In this document: piece after piece, positions 1 to 8,296 of the stretch
Position numbering within the stretch: the stretch's first letter is position 1
How the letters are laid out: each line of letters opens with the position of its first letter
Origin: Winogradskyella sp.
GTDB taxonomy: Bacteria > Bacteroidota > Bacteroidia > Flavobacteriales > Flavobacteriaceae
DNA: 57,713 nt
Direction: 5' to 3'
NCBI RefSeq assembly: GCF_013213835.1
Contig: NZ_JABSSU010000013.1
Coordinates: 1-57,713 of the forward strand
Notes under the pieces: generated by a model
The model's database searches: none
The model's input: only the letters and a program-made list of their open reading frames with translations
What the model was told of the DNA's origin: nothing
Made by a program: the position numbers and the translations under genes

Positions 1-1749
1 TACAGTTGCTTGGGCTATCATTTTCTCTTCTTCCTCTCCTGCACTCAAATACGTTGGAATGTTTTTAATATCAACAACTCCATCTTCTACTTTTCTATAC
101 GGAGTTTCTATGAACCCCATAGCATTTACCTTAGCATAAACTGAAAGTGAAGAAATAAGACCAATGTTTGGTCCTTCAGGAGTTTCGATAGGACAAAGAC
201 GACCATAATGCGTATAGTGAACATCTCGTACCTCAAATCCAGCTCTTTCTCTAGATAAACCACCAGGACCTAAAGCCGAAAGACGACGTTTGTGCGTAAT
301 CTCAGCTAAAGGGTTTGTTTGGTCCATAAATTGAGATAACTGGTTTGTACCAAAGAATGAGTTAATTACAGATGATAATGTCTTAGCATTAATCAAATCT
401 ATTGGTGTAAACACCTCATTATCACGCACGTTCATACGCTCACGAATGGTGCGCGCCATACGCGCTAAACCAACCCCAAATTGTGTAGATAACTGCTCAC
501 CTACAGTACGCACACGACGGTTAGATAAGTGATCAATATCATCAATCTCTGCTTTTGAGTTAATAAGCTCAATTAAATACTTTATAATGGTTATGATATC
601 TTCTTTGGTAAGAACTTGCTTATCCATTCCGATATCTAATCCTAATTTTTTGTTCATTCTGTAACGACCAACTTCACCAAGTGAATAACGTTGATCGGAG
701 AAAAATAACTTGTCAATTATTCCACGAGCTGTCTCCTCGTCTGGTGGCTCCGCGTTACGCAACTGACGGTAGATATGCTCAACAGCTTCTTTTTCAGAGT
801 TCGTTGGATCTTTTTGAAGCGTATTATGAATGATTGCATAATCTCCTTGCTGAGCACTTTCCTTGTGTAAAAGAATTGTTTTTACTCCTGCTTCAAGAAT
901 TTCTTCAATATTGTCTTTATCTACAATAGTGTCACGATCTAATACTATCTCGTTACGCTCAATAGATACTACTTCACCTGTATCTTCATCTACGAAATCT
1001 TCGTGCCAAGTGTTAAGAACACGGGCAGCAAGTTTACGTCCGATCACTTTCTTTAGTCCTGACTTTGATACTTTAACCTCTTCTGCAAGGTCAAATATTT
1101 CAAGGATATCTTTATCTCGTTCAAATCCAATAGCACGGAAAAGAGTAGTAACTGGCAGTTTTTTCTTTCTATCAATATAGGCGTACATAACGCTATTGAT
1201 ATCCGTAGCAAATTCAATCCATGAACCTTTGAAAGGAATAACTCTAGCGGAATATAATTTAGTTCCATTAGCATGGAAAGACTGGCTAAAGAATACACCC
1301 GGAGATCTGTGCAATTGAGAAACAACTACACGCTCTGCACCGTTAATACAAAACGTACCACTAGGCGTCATGTAAGGAATAGTGCCTAAGTAAACATCTT
1401 GTACAATAGTTTCAAAATCCTCATGTTCTGGATCTGTACAATATAATTTTAATCTTGCCTTGAGCGGCACACTGTATGTTAATCCTCTTTCTATACATTC
1501 TTCGATTGTATATCGAGGTGGATCAATGAAGTAATCTAAAAATTCTAACACGAACTGATTTCGAGTATCAGTAATCGGGAAATTTTCCATGAAGGTATTA
1601 TATAGTCCTTCATTTTCTCTTGCTTCTGACTTTGTTTCTAATTGGAAAAAATCCTGGAAGGATTTAATTTGAATATCCAAAAAGTCTGGGTAATCTGTTC
1701 TATTTACAATAGAAGAGAAATTAATTCTTTCAGCCTTTTTTGCTAACAT
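1..1749 (-). CDS. rpoB: RNA polymerase beta subunit (N-terminal part, cut by window edge)
   Basis: Catalytic beta subunit of RNA polymerase. Only the first 583 codons are present; the gene continues past the left edge. The start ATG (1747-1749) gives [20 protein letters not shown], the usual Bacteroidota beta N-terminus, and the frame is open to base 1. The visible part covers the protrusion and lobe regions and stops before the rifampicin-resistance cluster can be fully judged. It follows rplL after 123 bp that contain a strong hairpin, as in the classic rplKAJL-rpoBC cluster, so it is probably partly co-transcribed with the ribosomal proteins. Identity is secure; completeness cannot be assessed here. 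Confidence 0.97.
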   Translation of the reverse strand, partial: MLAKKAERINFSSIVNRTDYPDFLDIQIKSFQDFFQLETKSEARENEGLYNTFMENFPITDTRNQFVLEFLDYFIDPPRYTIEECIERGLTYSVPLKARLKLYCTDPEHEDFETIVQDVYLGTIPYMTPSGTFCINGAERVVVSQLHRSPGVFFSQSFHANGTKLYSARVIPFKGSWIEFATDINSVMYAYIDRKKKLPVTTLFRAIGFERDKDILEIFDLAEEVKVSKSGLKKVIGRKLAARVLNTWHEDFVDEDTGEVVSIERNEIVLDRDTIVDKDNIEEILEAGVKTILLHKESAQQGDYAIIHNTLQKDPTNSEKEAVEHIYRQLRNAEPPDEETARGIIDKLFFSDQRYSLGEVGRYRMNKKLGLDIGMDKQVLTKEDIITIIKYLIELINSKAEIDDIDHLSNRRVRTVGEQLSTQFGVGLARMARTIRERMNVRDNEVFTPIDLINAKTLSSVINSFFGTNQLSQFMDQTNPLAEITHKRRLSALGPGGLSRERAGFEVRDVHYTHYGRLCPIETPEGPNIGLISSLSVYAKVNAMGFIETPYRKVEDGVVDIKNIPTYLSAGEEEEKMIAQATV

Positions 1750-1813
1750 TGATGAACGAGATTTTTATTAAATAAAAACTAAAATATGTATATAACGTTT
1801 ATATACACAAAAG

Positions 1814-1849
1814 GGTTTAGGTCTTAGAGTTACTCTCTAGACCTAAACC
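1814..1849 (-). promoter_or_regulatory. Hairpin between rplL and rpoB (attenuator or processing site)
   Basis: A perfect 11-bp stem, GGTTTAGGTCT at 1814-1824 with AGACCTAAACC at 1839-1849, and an inner AGAG/CTCT extension, lies in the rplL-rpoB gap. On the transcribed strand it is followed by only a short T stretch, so it looks like a partial terminator or RNase processing hairpin rather than a full stop. Enterobacteria have an attenuator and RNase III site at the same place; that this hairpin does the same job is inference. Confidence 0.6.
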
Positions 1850-1872
1850 ATATGTTGTAGGTTAAGCTGAGC

Positions 1873-2253
1873 TTACTTAAGCTCAACCTCAGCTCCAGCT
1901 TCTTCTAAAGAAGATTTTAAGCCTTCAGCTTCGTCTTTAGAAACACCTTCTTTAATTGTACTTGGTGCATCATCAACTAATCCTTTTGCATCTTTTAAGC
2001 CTAAACCAGTTAACTCCTTAACTAATTTTACAACTGCTAACTTAGAAGCACCTGCAGCTTTTAATACTACGTCAAATTCTGTCTGTTCTTCAGCAGCGTC
2101 GCCACCACCTGCAGCACCTGCGCCAGCAGCAACAGCTACAGCTGCAGCAGCAGGCTCAATACCGTACTCATCTTTTAATATAGTTGCTAATTCGTTAACT
2201 TCTTTTACTGTTAAGTTAACTAATTGTTCTGCGAAATCTTTTAAATCTGCCAT
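1873..2253 (-). CDS. rplL: 50S ribosomal protein L7/L12
   Basis: Stalk protein of the large ribosomal subunit that recruits and activates translation GTPases; binds as dimers to L10. The 126 residues show the family layout: an N-terminal dimerisation helix ([20 protein letters not shown]), an Ala/Gly-rich hinge at about 35-55, and the C-terminal domain with the conserved [13 protein letters not shown] and [10 protein letters not shown] segments. Length is normal. It sits 58 bp after rplJ in the L11-L1-L10-L12 order and precedes rpoB. Confidence 0.98.
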   Translation of the reverse strand: MADLKDFAEQLVNLTVKEVNELATILKDEYGIEPAAAAVAVAAGAGAAGGGDAAEEQTEFDVVLKAAGASKLAVVKLVKELTGLGLKDAKGLVDDAPSTIKEGVSKDEAEGLKSSLEEAGAEVELK

Positions 2254-2311
2254 TTTTCTATTGTTTTAATGTGTGTGTTTTTATATTATTTTTTAGTGCG
2301 TACTATTAAAA

Positions 2312-2833
2312 TTATCCTTCTCTTTCGGATAATGTTTTTACAATACCTGCAATTGTTCCTCCACCAGACTTAAGTGCCGAAATAACATTCTTAGCAGGAG
2401 ATTGTAATAACGTAATAATCTCTCCAAGAAGTTCTTCTTTAGACTTAATTTCTACAAGTGTATCTAACAATTCATCCCCAACATAAATCGCTTCTTCAAT
2501 AAAAGCCCCTTTTAATAAAGGCTTTTCAGACTTTTTACGAAACTCTTTGATTATTTTAGCTGGGGCATTACCTGTCTCTGCATACATTACAGAAGTATTA
2601 CCTTTTAACGTCTCTGGTAGTTCACCGAAATCTTTATCGGAAGCTTCCATTGCTTTTGCTAAAAGCGTATTCTTTACGACAGCTAACTTAATGTTAGACT
2701 TAAAACATGCTCTTCTTAAATTAGAAGTTGATGCTGCATCTAATCCAGAAATATCTGTTAAATAGATATTTGTATTGTCTGCTAATTGTGCAGTCAACTC
2801 TTCAATTACTTGCGATTTTTCTTCTCTTGTCAT
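2312..2833 (-). CDS. rplJ: 50S ribosomal protein L10
   Basis: L10 anchors the L7/L12 stalk to 23S rRNA. The 173-residue protein begins MTREEKSQVIEELTAQLADN and has the conserved FRKKSEKPLLKGAFIEE region; the C-terminal helix that binds L12 dimers lies in about the last 40 residues. It starts 19 bp after rplA, leaving no room for a separate L10 leader directly upstream, so autoregulation would have to act on the longer transcript. Normal length and operon position. Confidence 0.97.
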   Translation of the reverse strand: MTREEKSQVIEELTAQLADNTNIYLTDISGLDAASTSNLRRACFKSNIKLAVVKNTLLAKAMEASDKDFGELPETLKGNTSVMYAETGNAPAKIIKEFRKKSEKPLLKGAFIEEAIYVGDELLDTLVEIKSKEELLGEIITLLQSPAKNVISALKSGGGTIAGIVKTLSEREG

Positions 2834-2852
2834 AATATTCTTAGTTTAACTG

Positions 2853-3542
2853 CTATCCTATTTTTGTGTCAATTGCTATACTTGGACTCATGGTACTTGA
2901 CATGTAAATACTTTTGACATAAGTACCCTTAGCTGCTGTTGGCTTTAATTTCATTAAAGTCGATAACAACTCGTTAGCATTTCCAACTAATTTGTCTGCA
3001 CTAAATGATGCCTTGCCAATTGGTGCATGAACAATACCAGTTTTATCTACTTTAAAGTCAATTTTACCTGCTTTAACTTCACTAACAGCTTTACCAATAT
3101 CCATAGTTACTGTTCCTGTTTTAGGATTTGGCATAAGGCCTCTTGGCCCTAATACTCTTCCTAATGGTCCTAACTTACCCATTACGCTTGGCATAGTAAC
3201 AATAACGTCAATGTCCGTCCAACCGTCTTTAATTTTTTGTAAGTATTCATCTAATCCAACGTAATCAGCACCAGCTTCCTTAGCTTCTGCCTCCTTATCT
3301 GGAGTTACTAATGCAAGAACCTTCATATCTTTACCTGTACCGTGTGGTAAAGAAACAACACCACGTACCATTTGATTGGCTTTACGTGGATCTACACCTA
3401 ATCTCACTGCTAAATCTACTGAAGCATCAAACTTAGTGTATGTGATTTCTTTAAGTAAAGCTGAAGCTTCTTCTATAGAGTAAAGTTTATTTCTATCAAC
3501 CTTAGCTCTAGCTTCTTTTTGCTTCTTTGTTAATCTTGCCAT
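2853..3542 (-). CDS. rplA: 50S ribosomal protein L1
   Basis: L1 forms the E-site stalk on 23S rRNA and in many bacteria represses its own operon. The ATG at 3540-3542 ([20 protein letters not shown]) is preferred to a start 27 bp upstream, because the longer form adds nine residues not typical of L1 and overlaps rplK. This gives 229 residues. The signature [17 protein letters not shown] and the HGTGK segment are present. The gap to rplK is 10 bp. Confidence 0.96.
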   Translation of the reverse strand: MARLTKKQKEARAKVDRNKLYSIEEASALLKEITYTKFDASVDLAVRLGVDPRKANQMVRGVVSLPHGTGKDMKVLALVTPDKEAEAKEAGADYVGLDEYLQKIKDGWTDIDVIVTMPSVMGKLGPLGRVLGPRGLMPNPKTGTVTMDIGKAVSEVKAGKIDFKVDKTGIVHAPIGKASFSADKLVGNANELLSTLMKLKPTAAKGTYVKSIYMSSTMSPSIAIDTKIG

Positions 3543-3552
3543 TTCTAAAAAT

Positions 3553-3993
3553 TTAGTTTGGAGCTTCACCTCCTTTAACAGTGATACCCATCGATCTTGC
3601 TGTACCAGCTACCATTTTCATAGCTGATTCGATTTCAAATGCATTTAAATCTTGCATTTTGTCTTCCGCAATCGCTTTTACTTGATCCCAAGTTACTTTA
3701 GCTACTTTTCTTCGGTTAGGTTCTCCAGATCCTTTCTTTACTTTGGCCGCTTCTAATAATTGTACTGCTGCTGGAGGAGTTTTGATTACAAATTCAAAAG
3801 ATTTGTCTTTGTAAACAGAGATAACAACCGGTAATACTTTACCTTGTTTATCTTGAGTTCTAGCATTAAACTGCTTACAGAACTCCATAATGTTAACTCC
3901 AGCGGCACCTAAAGCGGGTCCAACCGGTGGCGATGGATTCGCAGCACCTCCCCGAACTTGTAACTTAACTACTTTGTCTAGTTCTTTTGCCAT
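3553..3993 (-). CDS. rplK: 50S ribosomal protein L11
   Basis: L11 forms the GTPase-associated centre with 23S rRNA and is needed for RelA-type stringent signalling. The 146 residues carry the N-terminal [20 protein letters not shown] motif and the C-terminal RNA-binding domain with GTARSMGI. Length is typical. It is the first gene of the L11-L1-L10-L12 group and lies 72 bp downstream of nusG. Confidence 0.98.
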   Translation of the reverse strand: MAKELDKVVKLQVRGGAANPSPPVGPALGAAGVNIMEFCKQFNARTQDKQGKVLPVVISVYKDKSFEFVIKTPPAAVQLLEAAKVKKGSGEPNRRKVAKVTWDQVKAIAEDKMQDLNAFEIESAMKMVAGTARSMGITVKGGEAPN

Positions 3994-4065
3994 TTTTCAA
4001 AATTTAACGCGATTAATCTATTTTTGGAAGCTAAGATTTCTCGCCTTCTTGTTATGTAACAATTA

Positions 4066-4611
4066 TTATAATTTTTCTACTTGCATGTAGCTCAACTCTA
4101 ATGGGGTCTTTCTTCCAAAGATCTTCACCATTACTTCAAGCTTACGTTTTTCTTCGTTAATGTTCTCGATTGTTCCATCAAATCCATTGAATGGCCCATC
4201 AATAACTTTAACTGTTTCACCTTTTGTGTAAGGAATTGCAATATTAGCATCAGCTTCAACTGCTAATTCATCAACCTTACCTAACATTCTGTTTACTTCA
4301 GATTGCCTTAAAGGTACAGGATCACCTCCCTTTGTCTCACCTAAAAACCCGATTACATTTGTAATAGATTTAATAATGTGAGGAACCTCACCACTTAAAT
4401 TGGCTTGGATCATTATATAACCAGGGAAATAAACTTTTTCCTTATTAATTTTTTTTCCGTTACGAATCAAAATTACTTTTTCAGTTGGTACTAACACCTG
4501 ATCAACGTAATCTTCTAAACCTAATCTAGAAATTTCATTTTCTATGTAAGTTTTAATCTTATTTTCTTGACCACTTACTGCTCTAACAACATACCACTTT
4601 TTGTCTGACAT
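4066..4611 (-). CDS. nusG: Transcription termination/antitermination factor NusG
   Basis: NusG binds the RNA polymerase clamp and links it to Rho or to the ribosome. The 181-residue protein has the N-terminal NGN domain (KKWYVVRAVSGQENKIKTYI, then FPGYIMIQANL) and a C-terminal KOW domain starting at KGETVKVIDGPFNGFDG. It follows secE by 17 bp, the standard secE-nusG-rplK order, and ends just after a small TTGTTA/TAACAA hairpin at 4049-4062. Domains and length are normal. Confidence 0.98.
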   Translation of the reverse strand: MSDKKWYVVRAVSGQENKIKTYIENEISRLGLEDYVDQVLVPTEKVILIRNGKKINKEKVYFPGYIMIQANLSGEVPHIIKSITNVIGFLGETKGGDPVPLRQSEVNRMLGKVDELAVEADANIAIPYTKGETVKVIDGPFNGFDGTIENINEEKRKLEVMVKIFGRKTPLELSYMQVEKL

Positions 4612-4628
4612 AATCGTATACTTTGCTG

Positions 4629-4823
4629 TTAGTTAATAATTTCAAAAAACGCTTTTACTGCTCTACTAAACACAGTATCTACACCCCAAATAGCTAAAGA
4701 AAAAATAATAGAGAATACAGCTACAACCACTGTTAATCTTTGAGCTTCAGGCCATGGTGTCCATGACACGTTGTTCTTTAACTCTTCGAATGATTCTTTT
4801 ATATATGTTACTACTCCTGCCAT
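4629..4823 (-). CDS. secE: Preprotein translocase subunit SecE
   Basis: SecE is the small essential subunit of the SecYEG channel. This 64-residue form is the short single-span type: an amphipathic N-terminal helix (YIKESFEELKNNVSWTPWPE, with the conserved W-P-W-P-E region) followed by one membrane span (LTVVVAVFSIIFSLAIWGVD). It lies between tRNA-Trp and nusG, its conserved position. The N-terminal spans of the E. coli form are absent, as usual outside Gammaproteobacteria. Confidence 0.97.
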   Translation of the reverse strand: MAGVVTYIKESFEELKNNVSWTPWPEAQRLTVVVAVFSIIFSLAIWGVDTVFSRAVKAFFEIIN

Positions 4824-4868
4824 TTGAATTTTGTTATTTCAAGACCATGTAAGCCTTTTATTTTTTAG

Positions 4869-4955
4869 TTGCACGGGTTGAGAGACTTCCTTCGACTGCG
4901 CTCAGGACAGGCTTCTCGCCTCGATTCAATATATATTTGCACGGGTTGAGAGACT
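4869..4955. repeat. 19-bp direct repeat of the tRNA-Trp 3' end flanking a short element
   Basis: The 19-mer TTGCACGGGTTGAGAGACT occurs at 4869-4887 and again at 4937-4955, where it is the 3' end (discriminator, acceptor strand and part of the T arm) of tRNA-Trp. The 49 bp between the copies start with TCCTTCGACTGCGCTCAG, a string resembling an interspersed repeat I associate with Flavobacteria. It looks like a tRNA-end duplication left by an integration or slippage event; the first copy is not a full tRNA. Confidence 0.75.
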
Positions 4956-5012
4956 CGAACTCCCGACACCTGGTTTTGGAGACCAGTGCTCTACCAACTG
5001 AGCTAAACCCGT
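4940..5012 (-). tRNA. tRNA-Trp (anticodon CCA)
   Basis: A 73-nt cloverleaf on the minus strand with acceptor ACGGGTT/AACCCGT, discriminator G as usual for tRNA-Trp, D arm GCTCAGTTGGTAGAGC, anticodon loop containing CCA, and T arm with GTTCGAGTC. The 3' CCA is not encoded. It lies between tuf and secE, the common bacterial position for this tRNA. Confidence 0.97.
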
Positions 5013-5023
5013 AAATAATAATC

Positions 5024-5051
5024 AAGGCGTTCCGAATTCTCGGAACACCTT
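5024..5051 (-). terminator. Hairpin after tuf
   Basis: A 12-bp stem with one mismatch (AAGGCGTTCCGA at 5024-5035, TCGGAACACCTT at 5040-5051, loop ATTC) sits between the tuf stop and tRNA-Trp. The T content after it on the minus strand is interrupted (TTGATTATTATTT), so it may be a leaky terminator or an RNA-processing hairpin within the tuf-tRNA-Trp-secE transcript. Confidence 0.5.
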
Positions 5052-5080
5052 AATCATAATATTTAGTTGTAAATTTTAGT

Positions 5081-6268
5081 TTAGTCTAAAATCTCAGTTA
5101 CCTGACCTGCACCTACAGTTCTACCACCTTCACGGATAGCGAATTGTAAACCAACGTTTAATGCGATTGGTTGGATTAAGTCTACAGTAATAGTTAAGTT
5201 ATCACCAGGCATTACCATCTCAATTCCGTCAGGTAAAGCAATGTTACCAGTTACGTCAGTCGTACGCACATAGAATTGTGGACGATAGTTGTTATGGAAT
5301 GGTGTGTGACGACCACCTTCTTCTTTCTTAAGGATATAAACCTCAGCCTTGAACTTAGCGTGTGGTGTTACAGAACCAGGCTTAACGATAACCATACCTC
5401 TTTTGATGTCAGTCTTATCAATACCTCTTAATAAGATACCAGCGTTATCACCAGCTTCACCTCTATCCAAGATTTGACGGAACATTTCGATACCAGTTAC
5501 TGTAGAAGTTAATTTCTCAGCACCCATACCAATGATCTCAACAGGATCACCAGAGTTAATGATACCAGTTTCAATACGACCAGTTGCTACAGTACCACGA
5601 CCAGTAATAGAGAATACATCTTCAATTGGCATTAAGAAATCCTTATCAGTATCACGTGGTGGCTCTTCGATCCACTCATCAACAGCTTTCATTAATTCCA
5701 AAACTGTATCAACCCACTTTTGCTCACCATTTAAAGCTCCTAAAGCAGAACCCATAATTACAGGACCATTATCACCATCGTACTCATAGAAAGATAATAA
5801 ATCTCTGATTTCCATTTCTACAAGCTCTAATAATTCTTCATCATCAACCATATCCACTTTGTTCATGAATACAACGATACGAGGAATACCTACCTGACGT
5901 CCTAATAGGATGTGCTCACGAGTTTGTGGCATAGGACCATCTGTAGCAGCTACTACTAAGATAGCACCGTCCATTTGAGCAGCACCAGTTACCATGTTCT
6001 TTACGTAATCGGCGTGACCTGGACAGTCAACGTGTGCGTAGTGACGATTCTCAGTTGCATACTCTACGTGAGAAGAGTTAATTGTAATACCTCTTTCTTT
6101 TTCTTCAGGTGCATTATCAATTTGATCAAAAGCTCTTGCTTCAGAAAAACCAGCATCTGCTAATACTTTAGTAATAGCAGCAGTTAAGGTAGTCTTACCG
6201 TGATCTACGTGACCAATAGTACCTACGTTTAAGTGCGGTTTCGAACGATCATAAGTTTCCTTTGCCAT
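5081..6268 (-). CDS. tuf: Elongation factor Tu
   Basis: EF-Tu carries aminoacyl-tRNA to the ribosome in a GTP-dependent cycle. The 395 residues include the P-loop [10 protein letters not shown] (residues 18-27), switch region [17 protein letters not shown], and the NKVD base-recognition motif, followed by beta-barrel domains 2 and 3 ending in [14 protein letters not shown]. Length and all motifs are normal. It is encoded directly after four tRNAs and before tRNA-Trp, the conserved tufB-type arrangement. Confidence 0.98.
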   Translation of the reverse strand: MAKETYDRSKPHLNVGTIGHVDHGKTTLTAAITKVLADAGFSEARAFDQIDNAPEEKERGITINSSHVEYATENRHYAHVDCPGHADYVKNMVTGAAQMDGAILVVAATDGPMPQTREHILLGRQVGIPRIVVFMNKVDMVDDEELLELVEMEIRDLLSFYEYDGDNGPVIMGSALGALNGEQKWVDTVLELMKAVDEWIEEPPRDTDKDFLMPIEDVFSITGRGTVATGRIETGIINSGDPVEIIGMGAEKLTSTVTGIEMFRQILDRGEAGDNAGILLRGIDKTDIKRGMVIVKPGSVTPHAKFKAEVYILKKEEGGRHTPFHNNYRPQFYVRTTDVTGNIALPDGIEMVMPGDNLTITVDLIQPIALNVGLQFAIREGGRTVGAGQVTEILD

Positions 6269-6338
6269 GTTTAATTTATTTAATCTTATTTAATATTAGT
6301 GTTCAAATTTTTTCCTACAAAAAAACTCAGAAAAAAAG

Positions 6339-6410
6339 AGCCAATGACGAGATTTGAACTCGTGACCTCTTCCTTACCAAGGAAACGCTCTACCCCTGAG
6401 CTACACCGGC
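6339..6410 (-). tRNA. tRNA-Thr (anticodon GGT)
   Basis: A 72-nt cloverleaf on the minus strand with acceptor GCCGGTG/CATTGGC including two G-T pairs, D arm TAGCTCAGGGGTAGAGC, anticodon stem TTTCC/GGAAG with loop TTGGTAA (anticodon GGT), and T loop GTTCAAATC. It is the last of four tRNAs before tuf and probably part of the same precursor. Confidence 0.96.
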
Positions 6411-6446
6411 GTAAAGTGCTTATATCTCATTAACATGCAATGAGAA

Positions 6447-6462
6447 CCCTGCCTTCGCAGGA
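6447..6462. repeat. CCTGC/GCAGG mini-palindrome between tRNA genes
   Basis: CCTGC-CTTC-GCAGG forms a short GC stem in an AT-rich spacer between tRNA-Thr(GGT) and tRNA-Gly. A similar core (TGC ... GCAGG flanked by AATTC/GAATTT) occurs at 27763-27786, suggesting a small dispersed palindrome family. It could also help separate the tRNAs during processing. Confidence 0.4.
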
Positions 6463-6469
6463 AATTTAG

Positions 6470-6542
6470 AGCGGGAGACCGGGTTCGAACCGGCGACATT
6501 CAGCTTGGAAGGCTGACGCTCTACCAACTGAGCTACTCCCGC
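6470..6542 (-). tRNA. tRNA-Gly (anticodon TCC)
   Basis: A 73-nt cloverleaf with acceptor GCGGGAG/CTCCCGC, discriminator T, D arm TAGCTCAGTTGGTAGAGC, anticodon stem-loop GTCAGCCTTCCAAGCTGA (anticodon TCC, reading GGA/GGG) and T arm GCCGGTTCGAACCCGGT. Third of four tRNAs on the minus strand upstream of tuf. Confidence 0.96.
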
Positions 6543-6620
6543 ATTTATAATTAATATTACTTAATCAAAGGTTTTCAAAATTTCAAAAGTAAACTATATT
6601 TCTAAATAAATATAATTTAG

Positions 6621-6703
6621 TGGGGAGAGCAGGATTCGAACCTGCGAAGTCGAAAGACAACGGAGTTACAGTCCGTCCCATTTGGCCGCTCTGGAATCTC
6701 CCC
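6621..6703 (-). tRNA. tRNA-Tyr (anticodon GTA)
   Basis: An 83-nt class II tRNA with acceptor GGGGAGA/TCTCCCC, discriminator A, anticodon GTA, an extended variable arm (about 6653-6663 on the plus strand) and T arm GCAGGTTCGAATCCTGC. The long variable arm and GTA anticodon identify it as tRNA-Tyr. Second tRNA in the cluster. Confidence 0.96.
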
Positions 6704-6741
6704 AGAACCAATACAATATTGGTGTTTTTTCAATATTTCAG

Positions 6742-6815
6742 AGCCGATAGAGGGACTCGAACCCACGACCTGCTGATTACAAATCAGCTGCTCTAGCCAG
6801 CTGAGCTATATCGGC
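6742..6815 (-). tRNA. tRNA-Thr (anticodon TGT)
   Basis: A 74-nt cloverleaf with acceptor GCCGATA/TATCGGC, D arm TAGCTCAGCTGGCTAGAGC, anticodon stem GCTGA/TCAGC with loop TTTGTAA (anticodon TGT) and T arm CGTGGGTTCGAGTCCCTC. It is the first gene of the tRNA-tuf transcription unit, about 60 bp downstream of the predicted start point. Confidence 0.96.
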
Positions 6816-6851
6816 TTTTCACCTACTTTTTTATAGTGAAAAATTGACCAT

Positions 6852-6878
6852 AAAAAAGTCCGCTATTTCTAACGGACT
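6852..6878 (-). terminator. Rho-independent terminator of hpf
   Basis: On the minus strand, AGTCCG (6878-6873) and CGGACT (6862-6857) form a stem with a 10-base loop followed by a T run (6857-6852). It lies 54 bp after the hpf stop codon, a standard intrinsic terminator. The upstream arm coincides with the predicted start point of the tRNA operon promoter, so RNAs begun there would lack that arm. Confidence 0.7.
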
Positions 6879-6879
6879 G

Positions 6880-6909
6880 CAAATGTAATGTTTTATTTTT
6901 TTAATCAAA
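6880..6909 (-). promoter_or_regulatory. Bacteroidota-type promoter for the tRNA-tuf operon
   Basis: On the minus strand TTTG (6909-6906) is followed after 18 nt by TACATTTG (6887-6880), matching the Bacteroidota consensus of a TTTG box near -33 and TAnnTTTG near -7. Predicted transcription starts near 6873, ahead of tRNA-Thr(TGT). The match to both boxes is seen in the sequence; activity is inferred. Confidence 0.65.
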
Positions 6910-6931
6910 ACATTTTTTAAAAAATTTTGAT

Positions 6932-7234
6932 TTAGGCTCTCGCCCTTAATTTTTGTTTTCGTTTTTTTATTTGTCGTTCTAACGAAGCTATTGCCATATC
7001 AGCACCTTCTTCAAAACTTTTGCATTGTTTTTTTACTATAAAACTATCTCCAGGCACACTGACTTTTGCTTCAAAAACTTTATTTTCTTTATCGCTTGTA
7101 TTCTCAACCTTTAAATATACATCTGACTGAATAATTCTATCATAAAACAAATCTAGCTTATCCATTCTTTTTTGAATGAAATCTATAAGCTTACGATCGG
7201 CAGTAAAGTTTACTGATTGCGTGTTTACTTTCAT
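6932..7234 (-). CDS. hpf: Ribosome hibernation promoting factor (short HPF/RaiA family)
   Basis: Small ribosome-binding protein that occupies the decoding region of 30S subunits in slow growth and promotes inactive ribosome dimers or protects 70S. The 100-residue protein has the sigma-54 modulation/S30EA fold: MKVNTQSVNFTADRKLIDFIQKRMDKLDLFY, then ENKVFEAKVSVPG and the basic C-terminus ERQIKKRKQKLRARA. It is the short form, lacking the dimerisation tail of long HPF. It follows xerC by 72 bp and precedes the tRNA operon; its terminator is at 6852-6878. Confidence 0.93.
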   Translation of the reverse strand: MKVNTQSVNFTADRKLIDFIQKRMDKLDLFYDRIIQSDVYLKVENTSDKENKVFEAKVSVPGDSFIVKKQCKSFEEGADMAIASLERQIKKRKQKLRARA

Positions 7235-7257
7235 AAGTTTTCTTTTAGGTTAGACTT

Positions 7258-7280
7258 ATGCAAAGAATATTCCTTTGCAT
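7258..7280. promoter_or_regulatory. Palindrome upstream of hpf
   Basis: ATGCAAAG at 7258-7265 and CTTTGCAT at 7273-7280 form a perfect 8-bp inverted repeat with a 7-bp spacer (AATATTC), centred 35 bp upstream of the hpf start. On the minus strand TATTCTTTGC within it resembles a -7 box with one extra base. It may be an operator or promoter for hpf; this is inference from position and symmetry. Confidence 0.4.
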
Positions 7281-7306
7281 TATTGATTGTTTAATTAAAA
7301 TGCACT

Positions 7307-8194
7307 TTAACGATTTCTAGGATGTGCCTTAGCGTGTACTTTTTTAAGTTCTGCTATACTATTATGCGTGTATATTTGAGTAGCTGCTAAACTGGTATGT
7401 CCTAAGAGTTCTTTTACTGCATTTAAATCTGCTCCTTCATTTAATAAATGCGTTGCAAATGAATGCCTCAGAACGTGAGGACTACATTTAGCTTTTGAAG
7501 ATGCCTCACTAAAATACTTATTTATTACTCTGTAAACAAGCATTTCATAAATTTTAAGACCTTTTTTTGTTAAAAACAAGTATTTATTATGCTCAGTTAG
7601 GTTTATTTCTGATCTGTATTTTAAATATTCATTTATTGCAAATGACAAGGAATCTATAATGGGTAGATATCTTTCTTTATTCCTTTTCCCAATTACTTTA
7701 AACTGCTTGTTTTTTAAATCTAAATCAGAAAGCTTAATGTTAATAAGCTCAATTCGTCTTATACCTGTTGTATAAAATAACTCGACAATTAATTTATTTC
7801 TGGCGGTTTCAAAATCAGTAACAACTATTGCATTTTCTAAAACTGTATTCAATTCATCTTTTGAAAAAGGTAATTGCACTTTTTTACCAATCTTAAGGGC
7901 TTTATGTTTTCTTAATGGGTTGTTTTCAATTTGCCCTGATTTCTGTAAAAACTTGTAGTAAGCATTAAGCGAAGATATTTTTCTATTGATAGTTCTATTG
8001 GTAATTCCCGCATCAACTAGCGTCACTATCCATTGTCTTATAAGCGAGTAATTTACTTGCTCTAAAGAAAGGTTATCATGATTTTCATTAACAAATAAAT
8101 TAAACGTCTCTAAATCGCTTTGATAAGCATTCACTGTGTGTTTAGAATAGTTCTTTTCTAATAATAAATAATCTGTAAACGCTTTTACACTCAT
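7307..8194 (-). CDS. xerC: Tyrosine recombinase XerC-like
   Basis: Site-specific recombinase of the phage-integrase family, expected to act with XerD at dif to resolve chromosome dimers. The start at ATG 8192-8194 (MSVKAFTDYLLLEKNYSKHT) is preferred to an in-frame GTG 18 bp upstream; this gives 295 residues. The N-terminal SAM-like DNA-binding domain covers about 1-85. Catalytic residues are visible: Arg in TTGIRRIEL, Lys in VIGKRNKERYLP, HVLRHSFATH (His and Arg), LLGHTSL (His), and nucleophile Tyr in QIYTHNS. In Flavobacteria a xerC-like gene is regularly next to hpf, which fits the housekeeping role rather than a mobile integrase. Confidence 0.9.
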   Translation of the reverse strand: MSVKAFTDYLLLEKNYSKHTVNAYQSDLETFNLFVNENHDNLSLEQVNYSLIRQWIVTLVDAGITNRTINRKISSLNAYYKFLQKSGQIENNPLRKHKALKIGKKVQLPFSKDELNTVLENAIVVTDFETARNKLIVELFYTTGIRRIELINIKLSDLDLKNKQFKVIGKRNKERYLPIIDSLSFAINEYLKYRSEINLTEHNKYLFLTKKGLKIYEMLVYRVINKYFSEASSKAKCSPHVLRHSFATHLLNEGADLNAVKELLGHTSLAATQIYTHNSIAELKKVHAKAHPRNR

Positions 8195-8253
8195 TCTAAT
8201 TGAATTAATCACAATAAATATAAGGTATAAAGCAATTCAATCTTTAGACAAAT

Positions 8254-8284
8254 AAAAAAATCCTGCTAAGAGCAGGATTTTTAT
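8254..8284 (-). terminator. Intrinsic terminator after the acyl-CoA dehydrogenase gene
   Basis: TCCTGCT (8261-8267) and AGCAGGA (8271-8277) form a GC-rich stem with loop AAG, extended by A/T runs on both sides (8254-8260 and 8278-8282). It works in either direction by sequence; it ends the minus-strand acyl-CoA dehydrogenase transcript 13 bp after its stop. Confidence 0.85.
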
Positions 8285-8296
8285 AATTAATACATT

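Noticed and set aside
863..1325. Plus-strand and other-frame ORFs inside rpoB
   Set aside because: They are shadows of the rpoB frame, with Ser-rich low-complexity translations and no family signature.
4871..4887. Second tRNA-Trp gene
   Set aside because: Only the 3' acceptor/T-arm portion is duplicated; there is no anticodon arm.
6705..6728. CCAATA/TATTGG hairpin followed by T run on the plus strand
   Set aside because: No plus-strand gene ends here; it lies in the spacer of minus-strand tRNAs and is probably fortuitous or a processing feature.
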